DNA of 64,000 nucleotides from an uncultured Halomicronema sp. (lineage in GTDB: Bacteria; Cyanobacteriota; Cyanobacteriia; Phormidesmidales; Phormidesmidaceae): contig CALCCA010000065.1 in the NCBI GenBank assembly GCA_937899725.1, positions 51,185-115,184 on the forward strand, in the 5' to 3' direction. The notes below the pieces were generated by a model that did not search any database, was not told where the DNA came from, and worked only from the letters and a program-made list of their open reading frames with translations. Positions 9,045 to 18,567 of the stretch are shown one piece after another; positions within the stretch are counted from its first letter, which is position 1; each line of letters begins with the position of its first letter. The translations under genes and the position numbers were made by a program.

Positions 9045-9821
9045 GTGAGTGAGTTTTCTCCAAGCCAGGCGGGGGGAAGTCGAGTAATCAGCCGGATTCT
9101 GCCGCCGGCCATTCGATTTTGGTTGTCCACCCAACTCGACCATGTGGAAAATTTGAACTTCCAGATTGAGGGGCGTGATCGCGACTTACTCTCAGGTCAC
9201 ATTCCGGAAGTCGTTCTGTCCGCCCAGAAAGCTATCTACCAGGGCATTCACTTGAGCCAAGCGGACGTCAAAGCCAGCGGCATCCGCGTCAATTTAGGTC
9301 AGGTGCTGCGTCGCAAGCCTTTACGTTTGCTGGCGGCCTTTCCCATCAGTGGTCAGGTGTTTCTCACCACGGCTGATTTCAATCAATCCTTGCAATCACC
9401 GCTCTTAGGTACGGGTCTCTATGACCTGCTGCGCCTGCTCAGCCAAGCGCAATCAGAGGCTTCGCACCTACAGGCGGTCTTGCAAGCCCTGCCCAACCAC
9501 ACGGTGTTGCCCCACTACCGCCCCACCGCCAGCATCGAAGCAGAGCAGATCATTTTGCGGCTCATGCCCGATCAGCAAGCCGATTTGCCACCGATCGCGA
9601 TCGCCACGCAATTGATGGTTCAAGATGGGCATCAGCTCTGCCTCAAAGATCCCCACTGGCTGATAGATACGATCTCAGAAGAATCAACCCCGCTGCCCAG
9701 CCTGCAGGGATTTGCTATCGATTTGGGCTCTCAGGTGCAGTTGACAACCTGTGAAATTCAGGCCGAGCAGCTTTCCCTAGCTGGAACTGTGCAGGTTTTG
9801 CCCACGCCTGACGGACATTGA
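9045..9821 (+). CDS. DUF2993 (LmeA-like) protein
   Basis: 258 residues. DUF2993 proteins are predicted lipid-binding, elongated beta proteins; LmeA of mycobacteria is the named member. The protein shows QLDHVENLNFQIEGRDRDLLSGHIPEVVLSAQKAIYQGIHLSQADV (about residues 30-78) and FLTTADFNQSLQSPLLGTGLYDLL (around 108-131), both typical of the cyanobacterial branch. Start is GTG at 9045, fixed by AGGAG at 9033-9037. No signal peptide or membrane span is clear. Stands alone; function in cyanobacteria unknown. Confidence 0.85.
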   Translation: MSEFSPSQAGGSRVISRILPPAIRFWLSTQLDHVENLNFQIEGRDRDLLSGHIPEVVLSAQKAIYQGIHLSQADVKASGIRVNLGQVLRRKPLRLLAAFPISGQVFLTTADFNQSLQSPLLGTGLYDLLRLLSQAQSEASHLQAVLQALPNHTVLPHYRPTASIEAEQIILRLMPDQQADLPPIAIATQLMVQDGHQLCLKDPHWLIDTISEESTPLPSLQGFAIDLGSQVQLTTCEIQAEQLSLAGTVQVLPTPDGH

Positions 9822-10066
9822 GACCATCAAGTTCACGTCAGCGACGGCAATCAGGCCCCATGCGCACTGCCTCGCACTGCTGCGCCAAGCCATCAGCCCA
9901 TCCCGAGCCTTGAACGCCGGTTCCCAACGATTCCCCGCTATTCACCCACCTAGCAATCAACAACTTTCAATAAAAGTGGTCGGGAAGCTCTGCCCGCTGT
10001 AACCGTGTTTCCTTAAACTGAGTTGGAATACTTTTGACTGTCCCCATACATCCCCGGAAAACTGTT

Positions 10067-11653
10067 ATGGACGAGATTGCACTTTGGCAACGTTATCAGG
10101 ACTGGCTCTATCACCACGAGGAGCTCAATCTCTATCTCGACATCAGCCGCATCAGATTTGATGCGGCTTTCATACAGCAGATACAGCCGAAATTTGCCGC
10201 AGCTTTTGCTGCCATGACAGCGTTGGAACAAGGGGCGATCGCCAACCCTGACGAAAACCGCATGGTGGGCCATTATTGGCTACGGGACCCAGACCGGGCA
10301 CCGTCTCCGGCTCTCAAACAAGATATTCTGTCTACCATTCAAGACATCAAAATATTCACCGAGCAGGTGCACACGGGTAAGTTGTGTCCCCCCGGCCAAG
10401 ACAAGTTCACCGATCTGCTGTGTATTGGCATCGGCGGCTCAGCCCTTGGTCCTCAGTTTGTATCCGAAGCGCTCACGGCTGATCAGCCACCCCTTAAAGC
10501 GCATTTCATTGACAACACCGATCCGGCGGGGATCGATCGCATCCTGCATCGATTGGGCGATCGCCTCGCAACCACGCTCGTGATCGTCACCTCTAAATCC
10601 GGTGGCACGCCTGAAACCCGCAATGCCATGGTTGAAGTTCAGCACCGCTTTAACCAGTTGGGCCTGAACTTTGCGAAACAGGCCGTCGCCGTAACCGGCA
10701 TTGACAGCAACCTCGAAAAAGTCGCCCTCCAACAGGGGTGGTTAGGCACCTTTCCCATGCATGGCTGGGTCGGTGGCCGCACCTCAGAACTCTCTTCCGT
10801 AGGACTATTACCGGCCGCACTCGAAGGCATCGACATGATCGCCATCTTAAACGGCGCTAAAGTCATGGACGCGGCGACTCGCGTGGCGGAGCTGCGCCAA
10901 AATCCGGCAGCCATGCTCGCCATGAGCTGGTACTTTGTCGGCGAAGGCCAGGGACTGAAGGATATGGTGCTATTGCCCTACAAAGATAGTCTGGCCCTGT
11001 TTAGCCGCTATTTACAGCAGTTAGTGATGGAGTCCCTCGGCAAAGAACAAGACCTCAATGGTCAGGTGGTCAACCAAGGCATCGCCGTCTATGGCAACAA
11101 GGGTTCAACCGACCAACATGCCTACGTTCAGCAACTGCGCGAAGGGGTCAACAACTTCTTTGTCACCTTTATTGAAGTGTTGAAAGATCGAGAAGGTGAT
11201 TCCATCGCCATTGATGAGGGGGCAACGGCTGGCGACTTTCTCTGTGGGTTTTTGTTAGGTACCCGACAGGCACTTTACGACAATCAGCGAGATTCCATCA
11301 CCATTACCGTCCCCCAGGTGACTCCTGAAATTGTGGGAGCACTAATCGCTCTATATGAAAGAGCTGTGGGTCTTTATGCAGCGCTGGTCAATATCAACGC
11401 TTATCACCAGCCAGGGGTTGAGGCAGGCAAAAAAGCCGCGGCTGGCATCTTACAACTGCAGACTGATGCCCTAGACGCCGTTAAAGCCGCCTCTGGTGCG
11501 ATGACGATCGCTGACTTGGCGGCCCACATCAACGCTGCCGCCCAGATCGAGACCCTCTATAAAATCTTGCGCCACCTCAACGCGAATGAACGACACATCA
11601 AACTTTCAGGTACCCCGACTGATTTGAGCCATCTGCAGGTCGAGAGCCGTTAA
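10067..11653 (+). CDS. pgi: glucose-6-phosphate isomerase
   Basis: Interconverts glucose-6-phosphate and fructose-6-phosphate in glycolysis, gluconeogenesis and the pentose phosphate cycle. 528 residues, the usual length for the cyanobacterial form. Visible landmarks: [17 protein letters not shown] (phosphate binding), [14 protein letters not shown] (SIS-domain phosphate loop), [17 protein letters not shown], the catalytic Glu region [13 protein letters not shown], the catalytic His in [11 protein letters not shown] and the catalytic Lys in [12 protein letters not shown]. Start set at the ATG at 10067 ([20 protein letters not shown]), since the upstream TTG extension is unlike the family. Followed by repeat C2. 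Confidence 0.97.
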   Translation: MDEIALWQRYQDWLYHHEELNLYLDISRIRFDAAFIQQIQPKFAAAFAAMTALEQGAIANPDENRMVGHYWLRDPDRAPSPALKQDILSTIQDIKIFTEQVHTGKLCPPGQDKFTDLLCIGIGGSALGPQFVSEALTADQPPLKAHFIDNTDPAGIDRILHRLGDRLATTLVIVTSKSGGTPETRNAMVEVQHRFNQLGLNFAKQAVAVTGIDSNLEKVALQQGWLGTFPMHGWVGGRTSELSSVGLLPAALEGIDMIAILNGAKVMDAATRVAELRQNPAAMLAMSWYFVGEGQGLKDMVLLPYKDSLALFSRYLQQLVMESLGKEQDLNGQVVNQGIAVYGNKGSTDQHAYVQQLREGVNNFFVTFIEVLKDREGDSIAIDEGATAGDFLCGFLLGTRQALYDNQRDSITITVPQVTPEIVGALIALYERAVGLYAALVNINAYHQPGVEAGKKAAAGILQLQTDALDAVKAASGAMTIADLAAHINAAAQIETLYKILRHLNANERHIKLSGTPTDLSHLQVESR

Positions 11654-11658
11654 TAGCC

Positions 11659-11735
11659 GTCACCAGTTCGATGAGGCCAAGACTGCGGCCACTTTGCTGC
11701 GGCGCGAAGATTGAGAAGACTCCTTGGTATCCTCA
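11659..11735 (+). repeat. dispersed repeat, family C, copy 2
   Basis: Begins five bases after the pgi stop and matches 4266-4346 over its whole length at roughly two thirds identity by eye, sharing GTCACCARTTCG, GCCACTTTGCTG and the final CCTCA. Both copies immediately follow a plus-strand gene, in the same orientation. Confidence 0.55.
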
Positions 11736-11736
11736 C

Positions 11737-12099
11737 TTACTCAGGAATTGAGACAGTGACGGCGGCGATCGCCACATACATATCGTCATTTTTATCATTT
11801 AACTCCGGAATCGCCTTGCCCGGTACGACCATGCCCCCCGACTCTAGAGTGAGCGTTTTCTGACCAAAGGGTAGAACCGCCAAGACCTCATCCTGTCTAA
11901 CGGTTTCGGGAAAGGGGACAGCCACCTGCACCGCGACTAACATCTCGCTGGGATGATCTAAACCAGCGACTTCCCACACGCCCGGTAGCGCGTTGTGGGC
12001 GATCGCATTGCGCACCGCACGAGCGGCTGCCACCGTGGGGTCTTGACCATGCTGATCAACCCCCATCCCCATTTCAATGACCAGCCGTTTCTGCATCAT
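11737..12099 (-). CDS. Lin0512 family protein
   Basis: About 120 residues starting MMQKRLVIEMGMGVDQHGQD; this N-terminus and VAAARAVRNAIAHNALPG match the Lin0512 family (TIGR02058), small bacterial proteins of unknown function. AAGGA lies eight bases before the ATG at 12099, so the longer open frame upstream is rejected. The C-terminal half is beta-rich (MLVAVQVAVPFPETVRQDEV, DDMYVAIAAVTVSI). Downstream on the same strand as the 172-residue membrane gene but separated by 130 bases, so not clearly an operon. Confidence 0.8.
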   Translation of the reverse strand: MMQKRLVIEMGMGVDQHGQDPTVAAARAVRNAIAHNALPGVWEVAGLDHPSEMLVAVQVAVPFPETVRQDEVLAVLPFGQKTLTLESGGMVVPGKAIPELNDKNDDMYVAIAAVTVSIPE

Positions 12100-12229
12100 C
12101 TGTTTTTCCTTAAACACCGGATTCTCAAAGCTCTGGCCTGCCCCGCCGGAGAGTACACCCCAGCGTCTAAATCGCGAGAGGTGCTCAACCATTATGCGAG
12201 AGTCACCCGCTCATCCCATCGCTGGCGGC

Positions 12230-12748
12230 TCAAACATTTGCCGGTGGAGCCGTATAGCCCTGAATATTTTCCGGGCGAAAGCGGCGGATGATCGGCGTGG
12301 CGAGTCGAATCTCCGCATCGGACCCTCGCACCACTAGCAAATACTTGCCCGCTTCTAAGCGGTTGCGATAGGACAGAGCATCGCCACTGCCAAAGGCCGC
12401 TCCCGCCCCACCACCAACAAAAAAGGCTCCCATTGCCCCTGACCCGGCCCCCAGCAGCCCGCCGATGATCTGGTTGCCCCCAGCACCGGCCCAAGGGAAT
12501 GTATCCAGACCCGTGACCGCATTAAAGCCAAAACCGGCAATAAACCCAAAGGGCACTAACCAAACCATCATCAGTCGCATTTGCTTCCAGGCTTCATTGG
12601 CCGGGTCGATGAGACCATATTCATCAGCAGTTTTGTACCCCTTACCCAAGATTGCCACTTCCCCCATCGCGAACTTAGCCTCTTCCAAAGCGGAATAGGC
12701 CCCTTCGACTTGGATGCGATCGCTCAAAACAGCTATCAAATAATTCAT
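12230..12748 (-). CDS. conserved cyanobacterial membrane protein with glycine-zipper segment
   Basis: 172 residues starting MNYLIAVLSDRIQVEGAYSALEEAKF. The first 50 residues look like a small alpha/beta domain similar to the start of DUF1269/heat-induced YflT-type stress proteins. Residues 58-80 and 92-120 are hydrophobic and glycine-rich (GGLLGAGSGAMGAFFVGGG), consistent with a glycine-zipper membrane hairpin. A hydrophilic tail YLLVVRGSDAEIRLATPIIR follows. I recognise it as cyanobacterial-conserved but know no function. Confidence 0.72.
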   Translation of the reverse strand: MNYLIAVLSDRIQVEGAYSALEEAKFAMGEVAILGKGYKTADEYGLIDPANEAWKQMRLMMVWLVPFGFIAGFGFNAVTGLDTFPWAGAGGNQIIGGLLGAGSGAMGAFFVGGGAGAAFGSGDALSYRNRLEAGKYLLVVRGSDAEIRLATPIIRRFRPENIQGYTAPPANV

Positions 12749-13097
12749 GGGGCTCTAGCACACCGTTCCATTACATCAGAGTCACTAGGCTTCATTATTA
12801 CGTGTCAGCGCGATCGCCATAGCTGGATTTTGATTTGCGCCCCACCCTTCCCCCACTGCTGAACCTGCAGACCAAGCTGCCCCACGCGAGCCCCGCTGGA
12901 TGGTCGTTAATCAAGGCGCTGGCATCTTTCTCGTGCCGGCTTGTCAGCCCAGTCACCGTCGCGTAGATAACCGGATAGCGTTATCTGTCGCCAGGCATCA
13001 CCAAACAGAAAAACCTCGAAGCGACAGCGCGACGGGGTAATATAGCAGACATACCCTTTGAGGTGTGGCACCGTTGTAGCTAACTGCGTAGGTACTT
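12749..13097. other. divergent promoter region before psb27
   Basis: 349 bases between the minus-strand membrane gene and psb27. A TAATAT hexamer about 60 bases before the psb27 ATG is a plausible -10 box. No RNA gene or long repeat seen. Confidence 0.4.
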
Positions 13098-13502
13098 ATG
13101 AGACAGTTATTAACCCGTTTTTTCGCCCTTATTCTCGTTGCCGTCATTGGTCTAACCGGTTGCAACAGTGCTGGGGTGAGTGGGCAAATGTCTGGGGACT
13201 ATCGCCAAGATACCTTGACCGTAATTGAGACCTTACGGACGGCCATCAATCTCTCGGCCGACGACCCTGACAAAAATGTGGCGGAGGCCAGCGCCCGTAA
13301 CCTAATCAACGATTTCTTTTCGTTCTACCGCCGCGACAATGCGGTCGAAGGGCTCAGTTCTTTCGCGACCACCCGAACTGCCCTCAACGCTCTAGCGGGC
13401 CACTACAGCTCCTACCCTAATCGTCCAATTCCAGACAAACTCAAAAATCGATTAGAACAAGAATTCAAACAAGTTGAAGCCGCTCTCAAGCGGGGAGCAT
13501 AA
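13098..13502 (+). CDS. psb27: photosystem II assembly lipoprotein Psb27
   Basis: Lumenal assembly factor that binds CP43 and keeps the manganese cluster from assembling too early during PSII biogenesis and repair. 134 residues: a signal peptide (MRQLLTRFFALILVAVIGLTG) ends in the lipobox LTGC with Cys22 as lipidated residue, followed by the four-helix bundle, with YRQDTLTVIETLRTAINL, ARNLINDFFSFYRRD, SFATTRTALNALAGHYSSYPNRPIP and the Lys-rich last helix. Complete and typical. Ends in a strong terminator and precedes the ribosomal cluster where secY-adk-infA would normally be. Confidence 0.96.
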   Translation: MRQLLTRFFALILVAVIGLTGCNSAGVSGQMSGDYRQDTLTVIETLRTAINLSADDPDKNVAEASARNLINDFFSFYRRDNAVEGLSSFATTRTALNALAGHYSSYPNRPIPDKLKNRLEQEFKQVEAALKRGA

Positions 13503-13653
13503 GCGCTTTAACGGCAACTCCTCAACTCCGTAGTCGGCTATTCGTCGTGAATTATCTGTCGCTGTCCTGATGAATCGGCGATTGCCCGGCCATCATACCC
13601 ACGCTGAATCCTCTTGCTCGACACCGGCCCCTTTCCGGTAAACGACACCCCTC

Positions 13654-13688
13654 AAAGACTGCCTCTGCTCAAGCCAGGGGCGGTCTTT
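13654..13688 (+). terminator. rho-independent terminator after psb27
   Basis: AAAGACTGCCTCTG pairs with CAGGGGCGGTCTTT over 14 positions with two G-T wobbles around the loop CTCAAGC. It separates psb27 from the rpmJ promoter. Confidence 0.8.
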
Positions 13689-13721
13689 CGTGATTTAGCA
13701 GCCAACCCCTTAAAAAATAGT

Positions 13722-13751
13722 TTGACGGGGATTGCTTATCTTTGCTAGAAT
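13722..13751 (+). promoter_or_regulatory. sigma-70-type promoter of the rpmJ ribosomal cluster
   Basis: TTGACG at 13722-13727 and TAGAAT at 13746-13751 are separated by 18 bases, close to consensus. The start of rpmJ follows 33 bases later. This gives the cluster its own start now that secY-adk-infA is absent upstream. Confidence 0.75.
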
Positions 13752-13784
13752 CGCAATTCTGTAGTGGAGTGCTGAGTAAAGGAC

Positions 13785-13898
13785 ATGAAAGTCCGCGCAT
13801 CCGTCCGAAGAATGTGTGATAAGTGTCGCGTCATTCGCCGTAAAGGCCGAGTGATGGTGATCTGTGCCAACCCGAAACATAAGCAACGTCAGGGGTAA
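13785..13898 (+). CDS. rpmJ: 50S ribosomal protein L36
   Basis: 37 residues read directly from the [23 protein letters not shown], then [17 protein letters not shown]. It has the complete zinc-ribbon Cys-Cys-Cys-His pattern (C11, C14, C27, H32) of the zinc-binding L36 form. AAAGGA lies just upstream of the ATG. First gene of the cluster; rpsM follows after 126 bases. Confidence 0.97.
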   Translation: MKVRASVRRMCDKCRVIRRKGRVMVICANPKHKQRQG

Positions 13899-14024
13899 CA
13901 TCCTTAGGCGATTGCTGGGTAGAAGAGGGCTAAGCATCGGTGGAAAAGCATTTCACCAAGTAGTTTTAGTCACGATGACTAAGCTGCACCGATATAGTGA
14001 AATTCAATGGGGAGATAGGAGTCA

Positions 14025-14405
14025 GTGGCACGCATTGCTGGCGTAGACCTGCCGAGAGATAAGCGGGTCGAAATTGGTCTGACATATATTTACGGTATCG
14101 GTTTGAGTCGGTCTCAAGCAATTCTTGGGAAAACGGGAGTCAATCCTGACATCCGTGTTCGTGATTTGACTGACTCAGATGTTTCAAGATTGCGGGATTC
14201 CGTCGAAAACGACTACGAAGTCGAAGGGGATCTACGCCGTCTTGAAGGCATGAACATTAAGCGACTGATGGATATTGGTTGCTATCGGGGGCGGCGTCAT
14301 CGAGCCGGCCTTCCTGTGAGAGGACAGCGCACCCGAACCAATTCCCGCACCCGCCGCAGTGGCAAGCGCACTGTTGCAGGCAAGAAAAAAGCGCCTAAGA
14401 AATAG
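14025..14405 (+). CDS. rpsM: 30S ribosomal protein S13
   Basis: 126 residues, starting at GTG 14025 ([20 protein letters not shown]) with GGAGATAGGAG upstream. Contains the helix-two-turns-helix [14 protein letters not shown] and the basic tail [17 protein letters not shown] that reaches the tRNA and 16S rRNA head. Complete. Makes the head contacts to the large subunit as a core ribosomal protein. Confidence 0.98.
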   Translation: MARIAGVDLPRDKRVEIGLTYIYGIGLSRSQAILGKTGVNPDIRVRDLTDSDVSRLRDSVENDYEVEGDLRRLEGMNIKRLMDIGCYRGRRHRAGLPVRGQRTRTNSRTRRSGKRTVAGKKKAPKK

Positions 14406-14505
14406 CGTACTAACTGACGGATTCCAGCTCAACGTCTAGCGAATAGACGGCAGGCAGGATCGCGTCAGTTTTTTGGTGACTGAGCAAAGACGGCAGACAG
14501 AGTAA

Positions 14506-14898
14506 ATGGCTAAACCAACAAAAAAGACGGGTGGACGTAAGACCAAGAAGAATGTGCCCAACGGTGTCGCTCACATTCAGTCCACATTCAACAACACCAT
14601 CGTGACGATTACCGACACCAATGGGGGTGCGGTTTCCTGGTCTTCAGCGGGTGCCAGTGGCTTCAAGGGTGCCAAAAAAGGGACTCCGTTTGCGGCCCAA
14701 ACGGCAGCTGACAGTGCGGCCCGACGCGCCATGGATCAGGGTATGCGTCAAATCGAGGTCATGGTCAGTGGGCCCGGTGCGGGCCGGGAAACGGCCATTC
14801 GAGCATTACAAGCGGCTGGGTTGGAAATTACATTAATTCGTGATGTGACTCCAATTCCTCACAACGGCTGTCGTCCGCCCAAGCGACGACGCGTTTAA
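14506..14898 (+). CDS. rpsK: 30S ribosomal protein S11
   Basis: 130 residues with the conserved blocks [38 protein letters not shown] and the C-terminal [18 protein letters not shown] that lines the mRNA exit channel. ATG start. Second S-subunit gene of the alpha-type operon, 100 bases after rpsM. Confidence 0.98.
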   Translation: MAKPTKKTGGRKTKKNVPNGVAHIQSTFNNTIVTITDTNGGAVSWSSAGASGFKGAKKGTPFAAQTAADSAARRAMDQGMRQIEVMVSGPGAGRETAIRALQAAGLEITLIRDVTPIPHNGCRPPKRRRV

Positions 14899-14943
14899 TT
14901 CGAGGTGTATTCAGAGTAGTGACAAGGCAAGGGAGGCACATCA

Positions 14944-15891
14944 GTGGCACAGTTTCAGGTTGAGTGTGTTGAGTCGTCAATTGGCGATGATCAAAGTCAT
15001 TACAGTCGTTTTTTGATCGAACCGCTGGAGCGCAGTCAGGGCATCACTGTTGGCAACGCATTGCGTCGAGTATTGCTTTCAAACCTGGAAGGGACGGCAA
15101 TTACGGCAGTGCGAGTTGCCGGAGCAACTCACGAATTTTCTACCGTACCTGGGGTTCGCGAAGACGTTCTGGATGTTCTGCTGAACATGAAAGAAGTGGT
15201 GCTCAAGAGCTATTCTGCTCAACCACAGATTGGCCGCTTACTGGTTCAAGGACCAGCCAAGGTAACAGCAGGCCATTTTGATTTGCCTTCTGAAGTGGAA
15301 ATTATCGATCCCGATCAGTATGTTGCCACCGTGGCAGAGGGACATACTCTCGAAATGGAATTTCGGATCGAACTGGGCAAAGGCTATCGGGCGATCGAGC
15401 GGAGTCACGATGAAGCGGCTGCTTTAGATTTCATGCAGATCGATGCGATCTTCATGCCTGTCAGAAAGGTGAATTACACCGTAGAAGACGTGATGGAAGG
15501 TGGCTCTTTGAAAAAAGACCGCTTAGTCATGGAAGTGACCACAAATGGCAGCTTGACCCCTCAGCAAGCCATGAGCGAAGCGGCAGCAATTTTGGTTTCG
15601 TTGTTCAATCCTCTCAAGGATGTGACGCTAGAGCCGAAATCTGACGAAGAGCCGAAGGAAGAAGATCCCACCAATCATATTCCCATTGAAGAGCTGCAGC
15701 TCTCGGTAAGAGCCTACAACTGCCTCAAGCGGGCTCAGGTCAATTCGGTGGCCGATCTTTTGGACTTCACTCAGGAAGACCTGCTGGAAATCAAGAATTT
15801 CGGGCAAAAGTCGGCAGATGAGGTGATTGAGGCGCTGCAGCAGCGTTTGGGCATTACGTTGCCCGCTGAGAAGTCGGCCAAGACTGCTTAG
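14944..15891 (+). CDS. rpoA: RNA polymerase alpha subunit
   Basis: 315 residues, starting at GTG 14944 with GGGAGG upstream. The N-terminal domain that dimerises and nucleates the polymerase shows FLIEPLERSQGITVGNALRRVLLSNLEG; the linker carries an acidic stretch SDEEPKEEDPTN; the C-terminal domain (about 240-300) has the DNA- and activator-binding helices LSVRAYNCLKRAQVNSVADL and EDLLEIKNFGQKSADEVIEAL. Complete and typical. Confidence 0.98.
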   Translation: MAQFQVECVESSIGDDQSHYSRFLIEPLERSQGITVGNALRRVLLSNLEGTAITAVRVAGATHEFSTVPGVREDVLDVLLNMKEVVLKSYSAQPQIGRLLVQGPAKVTAGHFDLPSEVEIIDPDQYVATVAEGHTLEMEFRIELGKGYRAIERSHDEAAALDFMQIDAIFMPVRKVNYTVEDVMEGGSLKKDRLVMEVTTNGSLTPQQAMSEAAAILVSLFNPLKDVTLEPKSDEEPKEEDPTNHIPIEELQLSVRAYNCLKRAQVNSVADLLDFTQEDLLEIKNFGQKSADEVIEALQQRLGITLPAEKSAKTA

Positions 15892-15901
15892 CCAAAGGCT
15901 T

Positions 15902-15953
15902 TCCCCAACTGTGGTTGGGGATATTTTTCCGAAGCTCCCCGCTTCGGATTTTT
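15902..15953 (+). terminator. two tandem terminator-like hairpins between rpoA and rplQ
   Basis: First stem: TCCCCAAC at 15902-15909 with GTTGGGGA at 15914-15921, then ATATTTTT. Second stem: TCCGAAGC at 15928-15935 with GCTTCGGA at 15941-15948, then TTTTTATT. Both have the form of rho-independent terminators, yet the downstream ribosomal genes have no other obvious promoter, so they may attenuate rather than stop transcription. Confidence 0.75.
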
Positions 15954-15990
15954 ATTGTTGAGTTGTGTCAATTGAAGGAGGGAAGTGACC

Positions 15991-16341
15991 ATGCGCCATG
16001 CTTGTCGTGTCCCAAGACTGGGAAAACCGGCTGATCAACGCCGAGCTTTATTGCGATCGCTCACGACTGAGCTGATCCGCAATGGTCAAATTAAAACGAC
16101 TAAAGCCCGCGCTCGGGCGGTGCGCTCAGAAGCAGATCGAATGATCACGTTGGCTAAAGATGGGTCTCTGGCGGCTCGCCGTCGAGCGTTGGGCTATATG
16201 TACGATAAAAGGCTGGTTCATGCGCTGTTCGAGCAAGCTCAGGATCGGTACGGCGAACGTAACGGCGGATATACCCGCATCTTGCGTACCGTTCGTCGCC
16301 GAGGCGATAACGCTGAAATGGCCATCATTGAGCTGACTTAG
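15991..16341 (+). CDS. rplQ: 50S ribosomal protein L17
   Basis: 116 residues from the ATG at 15991 ([20 protein letters not shown]), which has AAGGAGG nine bases upstream; a GTG six bases earlier is too close to that site. Typical motifs [23 protein letters not shown] and [22 protein letters not shown]. Complete. Confidence 0.97.
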   Translation: MRHACRVPRLGKPADQRRALLRSLTTELIRNGQIKTTKARARAVRSEADRMITLAKDGSLAARRRALGYMYDKRLVHALFEQAQDRYGERNGGYTRILRTVRRRGDNAEMAIIELT

Positions 16342-16361
16342 CCACGCACTTACCCGCTATC

Positions 16362-17246
16362 ATGTCGCGTCCGACCCCCTTACCTGACCAATTGCATACC
16401 CATGGCACTCCCCGGTGGACTCAACTCCAGCGGGTTGCCATTGTCGTACAGTATGTCGGCACTCACTTCCACGGCTGGCAGCGTCAACCGCGTGACCGAA
16501 CAGTGCAGGGGGATATCGAGACGGCGATCGCCAGTGTGTTGGGCCAGGCTGTGACCCTTTGTGGGGCGGGGCGAACCGATACCGGCGTCCATGCTGCCGC
16601 TCAGGTTGCTCACTTTCCTGCCCCGACAATGATTCCCGCCCAGCGCTGGGCGAGTATCCTCAACAGTCGCCTCCCGGCAGACATCGTGATTCGGGCAGCA
16701 GCGCGAGTGCCCGATGATTGGCATGCTCAGTTTTCGGCGCAGTGGCGACGGTATCGGTACACCATTTATACCAACCCGGTTCCGAATCTCTTTATTCGCC
16801 CGTTCTCTTGGCATTACTATCATCAGCCTTTGAGCGAGGGGCTCATGCAAGCGGCTCTGGCCCCTTTGCTGGGTTACCATGACCTGACGGCCTTTCAGCG
16901 ATCGGGCTCTAAGCGATCGCACGCTTGTGTGGAACTGCAGCACGTAGAATGCCGCCGTCGGGAGCAATTTGTAACGGTGGAACTGCAGGCGAACGGTTTT
17001 TTGTACGGCATGGTACGTCTCCTGATGGGGATTTTGGTCCAGGTCGGACGGGGAATTCTCAGTGTGGAAGAGTTCACGGGTCTCTGGCAAAATCAACAGC
17101 GAGACCAAGTCAAGTACGCAGCTCCGGCCAGTGGCCTTTGCTTGTTACGAGTCGGGTATGAACATTTTCCCTTTCCGCCCAATATCTGGTACGACACACA
17201 ACCACACTTTTGTTTCTCTCCCTGTTCTCCCCCGGTCGCCGTCTGA
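16362..17246 (+). CDS. truA: tRNA pseudouridine(38-40) synthase TruA
   Basis: Converts uridines 38-40 of the tRNA anticodon arm to pseudouridine. 294 residues. The catalytic aspartate is D73 in GAGRTDTGVHAAAQVAHF; other landmarks are YVGTHFHGWQRQP near residue 30, RRYRYTIYTNP near residue 128 and FLYGMVRLLMGILVQVGRG near residue 210. The first twenty residues are a variable extension. Lies 20 bases after rplQ in the order usual for cyanobacteria. Confidence 0.95.
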   Translation: MSRPTPLPDQLHTHGTPRWTQLQRVAIVVQYVGTHFHGWQRQPRDRTVQGDIETAIASVLGQAVTLCGAGRTDTGVHAAAQVAHFPAPTMIPAQRWASILNSRLPADIVIRAAARVPDDWHAQFSAQWRRYRYTIYTNPVPNLFIRPFSWHYYHQPLSEGLMQAALAPLLGYHDLTAFQRSGSKRSHACVELQHVECRRREQFVTVELQANGFLYGMVRLLMGILVQVGRGILSVEEFTGLWQNQQRDQVKYAAPASGLCLLRVGYEHFPFPPNIWYDTQPHFCFSPCSPPVAV

Positions 17247-17311
17247 AATCTGTTGTTTGACCCCATTCAACGATCTTGATCCCCTTGCTCTGAACCTTTC
17301 AAAAGAAACCC

Positions 17312-17767
17312 ATGACTAAAACCTACATCCCACCCGTTGATGAAATTGATCGTAAATGGTACGTCGTTGATGCGACCGATCAGCGCCTTGGCCGCTTAGC
17401 CACTGAGGTTGCCAGCATTCTGCGCGGTAAAAATAAACCCACTTTTACGCCGAATATGGATACCGGTGACTTTGTCGTCATCGTGAATGCGGAAAAAGTG
17501 GTTGTGACGGGCAACAAGTCTAGCCAGAAGCTTTATCGCCGTCACTCGGGACGACCCGGCGGGATGAAAACTGAGACCTTTGCGCAGCTTCAAGATCGAA
17601 TCCCTGAGCGGATCATCGAAAAAGCGGTCAAAGGGATGCTGCCGAAAAATGCTTTGGGACGGAAGCTGTTTACCAAGCTGAAGGTCTATGCGGGTAATGA
17701 GCATCCCCACGACGCTCAACAGCCTGAGACACTGGTTATCAACACGACTCCTGGAGGAAAAGCATAA
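17312..17767 (+). CDS. rplM: 50S ribosomal protein L13
   Basis: 151 residues beginning [20 protein letters not shown], with [21 protein letters not shown] and [18 protein letters not shown] typical of L13. Its stop shares one base with the rpsI start (TAATG), so rplM and rpsI are translationally coupled. Confidence 0.98.
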   Translation: MTKTYIPPVDEIDRKWYVVDATDQRLGRLATEVASILRGKNKPTFTPNMDTGDFVVIVNAEKVVVTGNKSSQKLYRRHSGRPGGMKTETFAQLQDRIPERIIEKAVKGMLPKNALGRKLFTKLKVYAGNEHPHDAQQPETLVINTTPGGKA

Positions 17768-18180
17768 TGCAAGCGACTGACAATACTGATCGCGTAGTTT
17801 ATTGGGGCACGGGTCGCCGCAAATCGGCGATCGCTCGGGTACGTTTAGTGCCTGGCAGTGGTCAAGTTACCATTAATGGCCGTCCGGCTGAGCTGCATCT
17901 GCAGGGCAATGCGGCTTATCTGACGACTGTCAAGGCGCCCTTGGAAACGCTAGGCCTAGAAAGTGAGTACGACGTTCTGGTCAATGTCCATGGTGGGGGG
18001 CTCACGGGTCACGCTGACGCGATTAAAATGGGAGTAGCTCGGGCTCTGTGTGAGCTAGATCCGGAGAACCGGAAACCACTCAAGGTCGAAGGGTATTTGA
18101 CCCGTGATCCCCGCTGTAAAGAGCGTAAGAAGTACGGCCTCAAGAAAGCTCGGAAAGCCCCTCAGTTCTCCAAACGCTAA
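17767..18180 (+). CDS. rpsI: 30S ribosomal protein S9
   Basis: 137 residues. Typical sequence [44 protein letters not shown] and the C-terminal [17 protein letters not shown] whose final Lys-Arg reaches P-site tRNA. The start overlaps the rplM stop by one base; GGAGG lies eight to twelve bases upstream, inside rplM. Confidence 0.98.
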   Translation: MQATDNTDRVVYWGTGRRKSAIARVRLVPGSGQVTINGRPAELHLQGNAAYLTTVKAPLETLGLESEYDVLVNVHGGGLTGHADAIKMGVARALCELDPENRKPLKVEGYLTRDPRCKERKKYGLKKARKAPQFSKR

Positions 18181-18264
18181 TTACAACTGGACCAATGTCT
18201 TGGGGGCGATCGCGCTGCTGAGACAGGTTTGCACTAAATTCCTTCTACTGATTGCGAGGTAACA

Positions 18265-18507
18265 ATGCCAAAAGCTGAAATTCATCCTGAGTGGTATCCC
18301 GAAGCGAAGGTTTACTGCGACGGCAAACTGATTATGACCGTTGGATCGACGAAGCCCGAGTTGCATGTCGATGTGTGGTCGGGCAATCACCCCTTTTATA
18401 CGGGCACTCAAAAAATCATTGATACTGAGGGTCGGGTTGAGCGCTTCATGCGGAAGTATGGCATGTCTGACTCAACGGCGGAGACTACGAGTACTGACTC
18501 TGAGTAA
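18265..18507 (+). CDS. rpmE: 50S ribosomal protein L31
   Basis: 80 residues starting MPKAEIHPEWYPEAKVYCDG. It has the single Cys form: C18 is present but the Cys-X-X-Cys pair of zinc-binding L31 is not, as the WSGNHPFYTGTQKI block follows directly. Typical of cyanobacterial L31. GAGGT lies upstream of the ATG. Confidence 0.96.
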   Translation: MPKAEIHPEWYPEAKVYCDGKLIMTVGSTKPELHVDVWSGNHPFYTGTQKIIDTEGRVERFMRKYGMSDSTAETTSTDSE

Positions 18508-18567
18508 CTTTCTGGACTCCGCCTTGAGTGGAATTCAGCGGGTCGTAATCGAGTCACGGAAGAAAAA

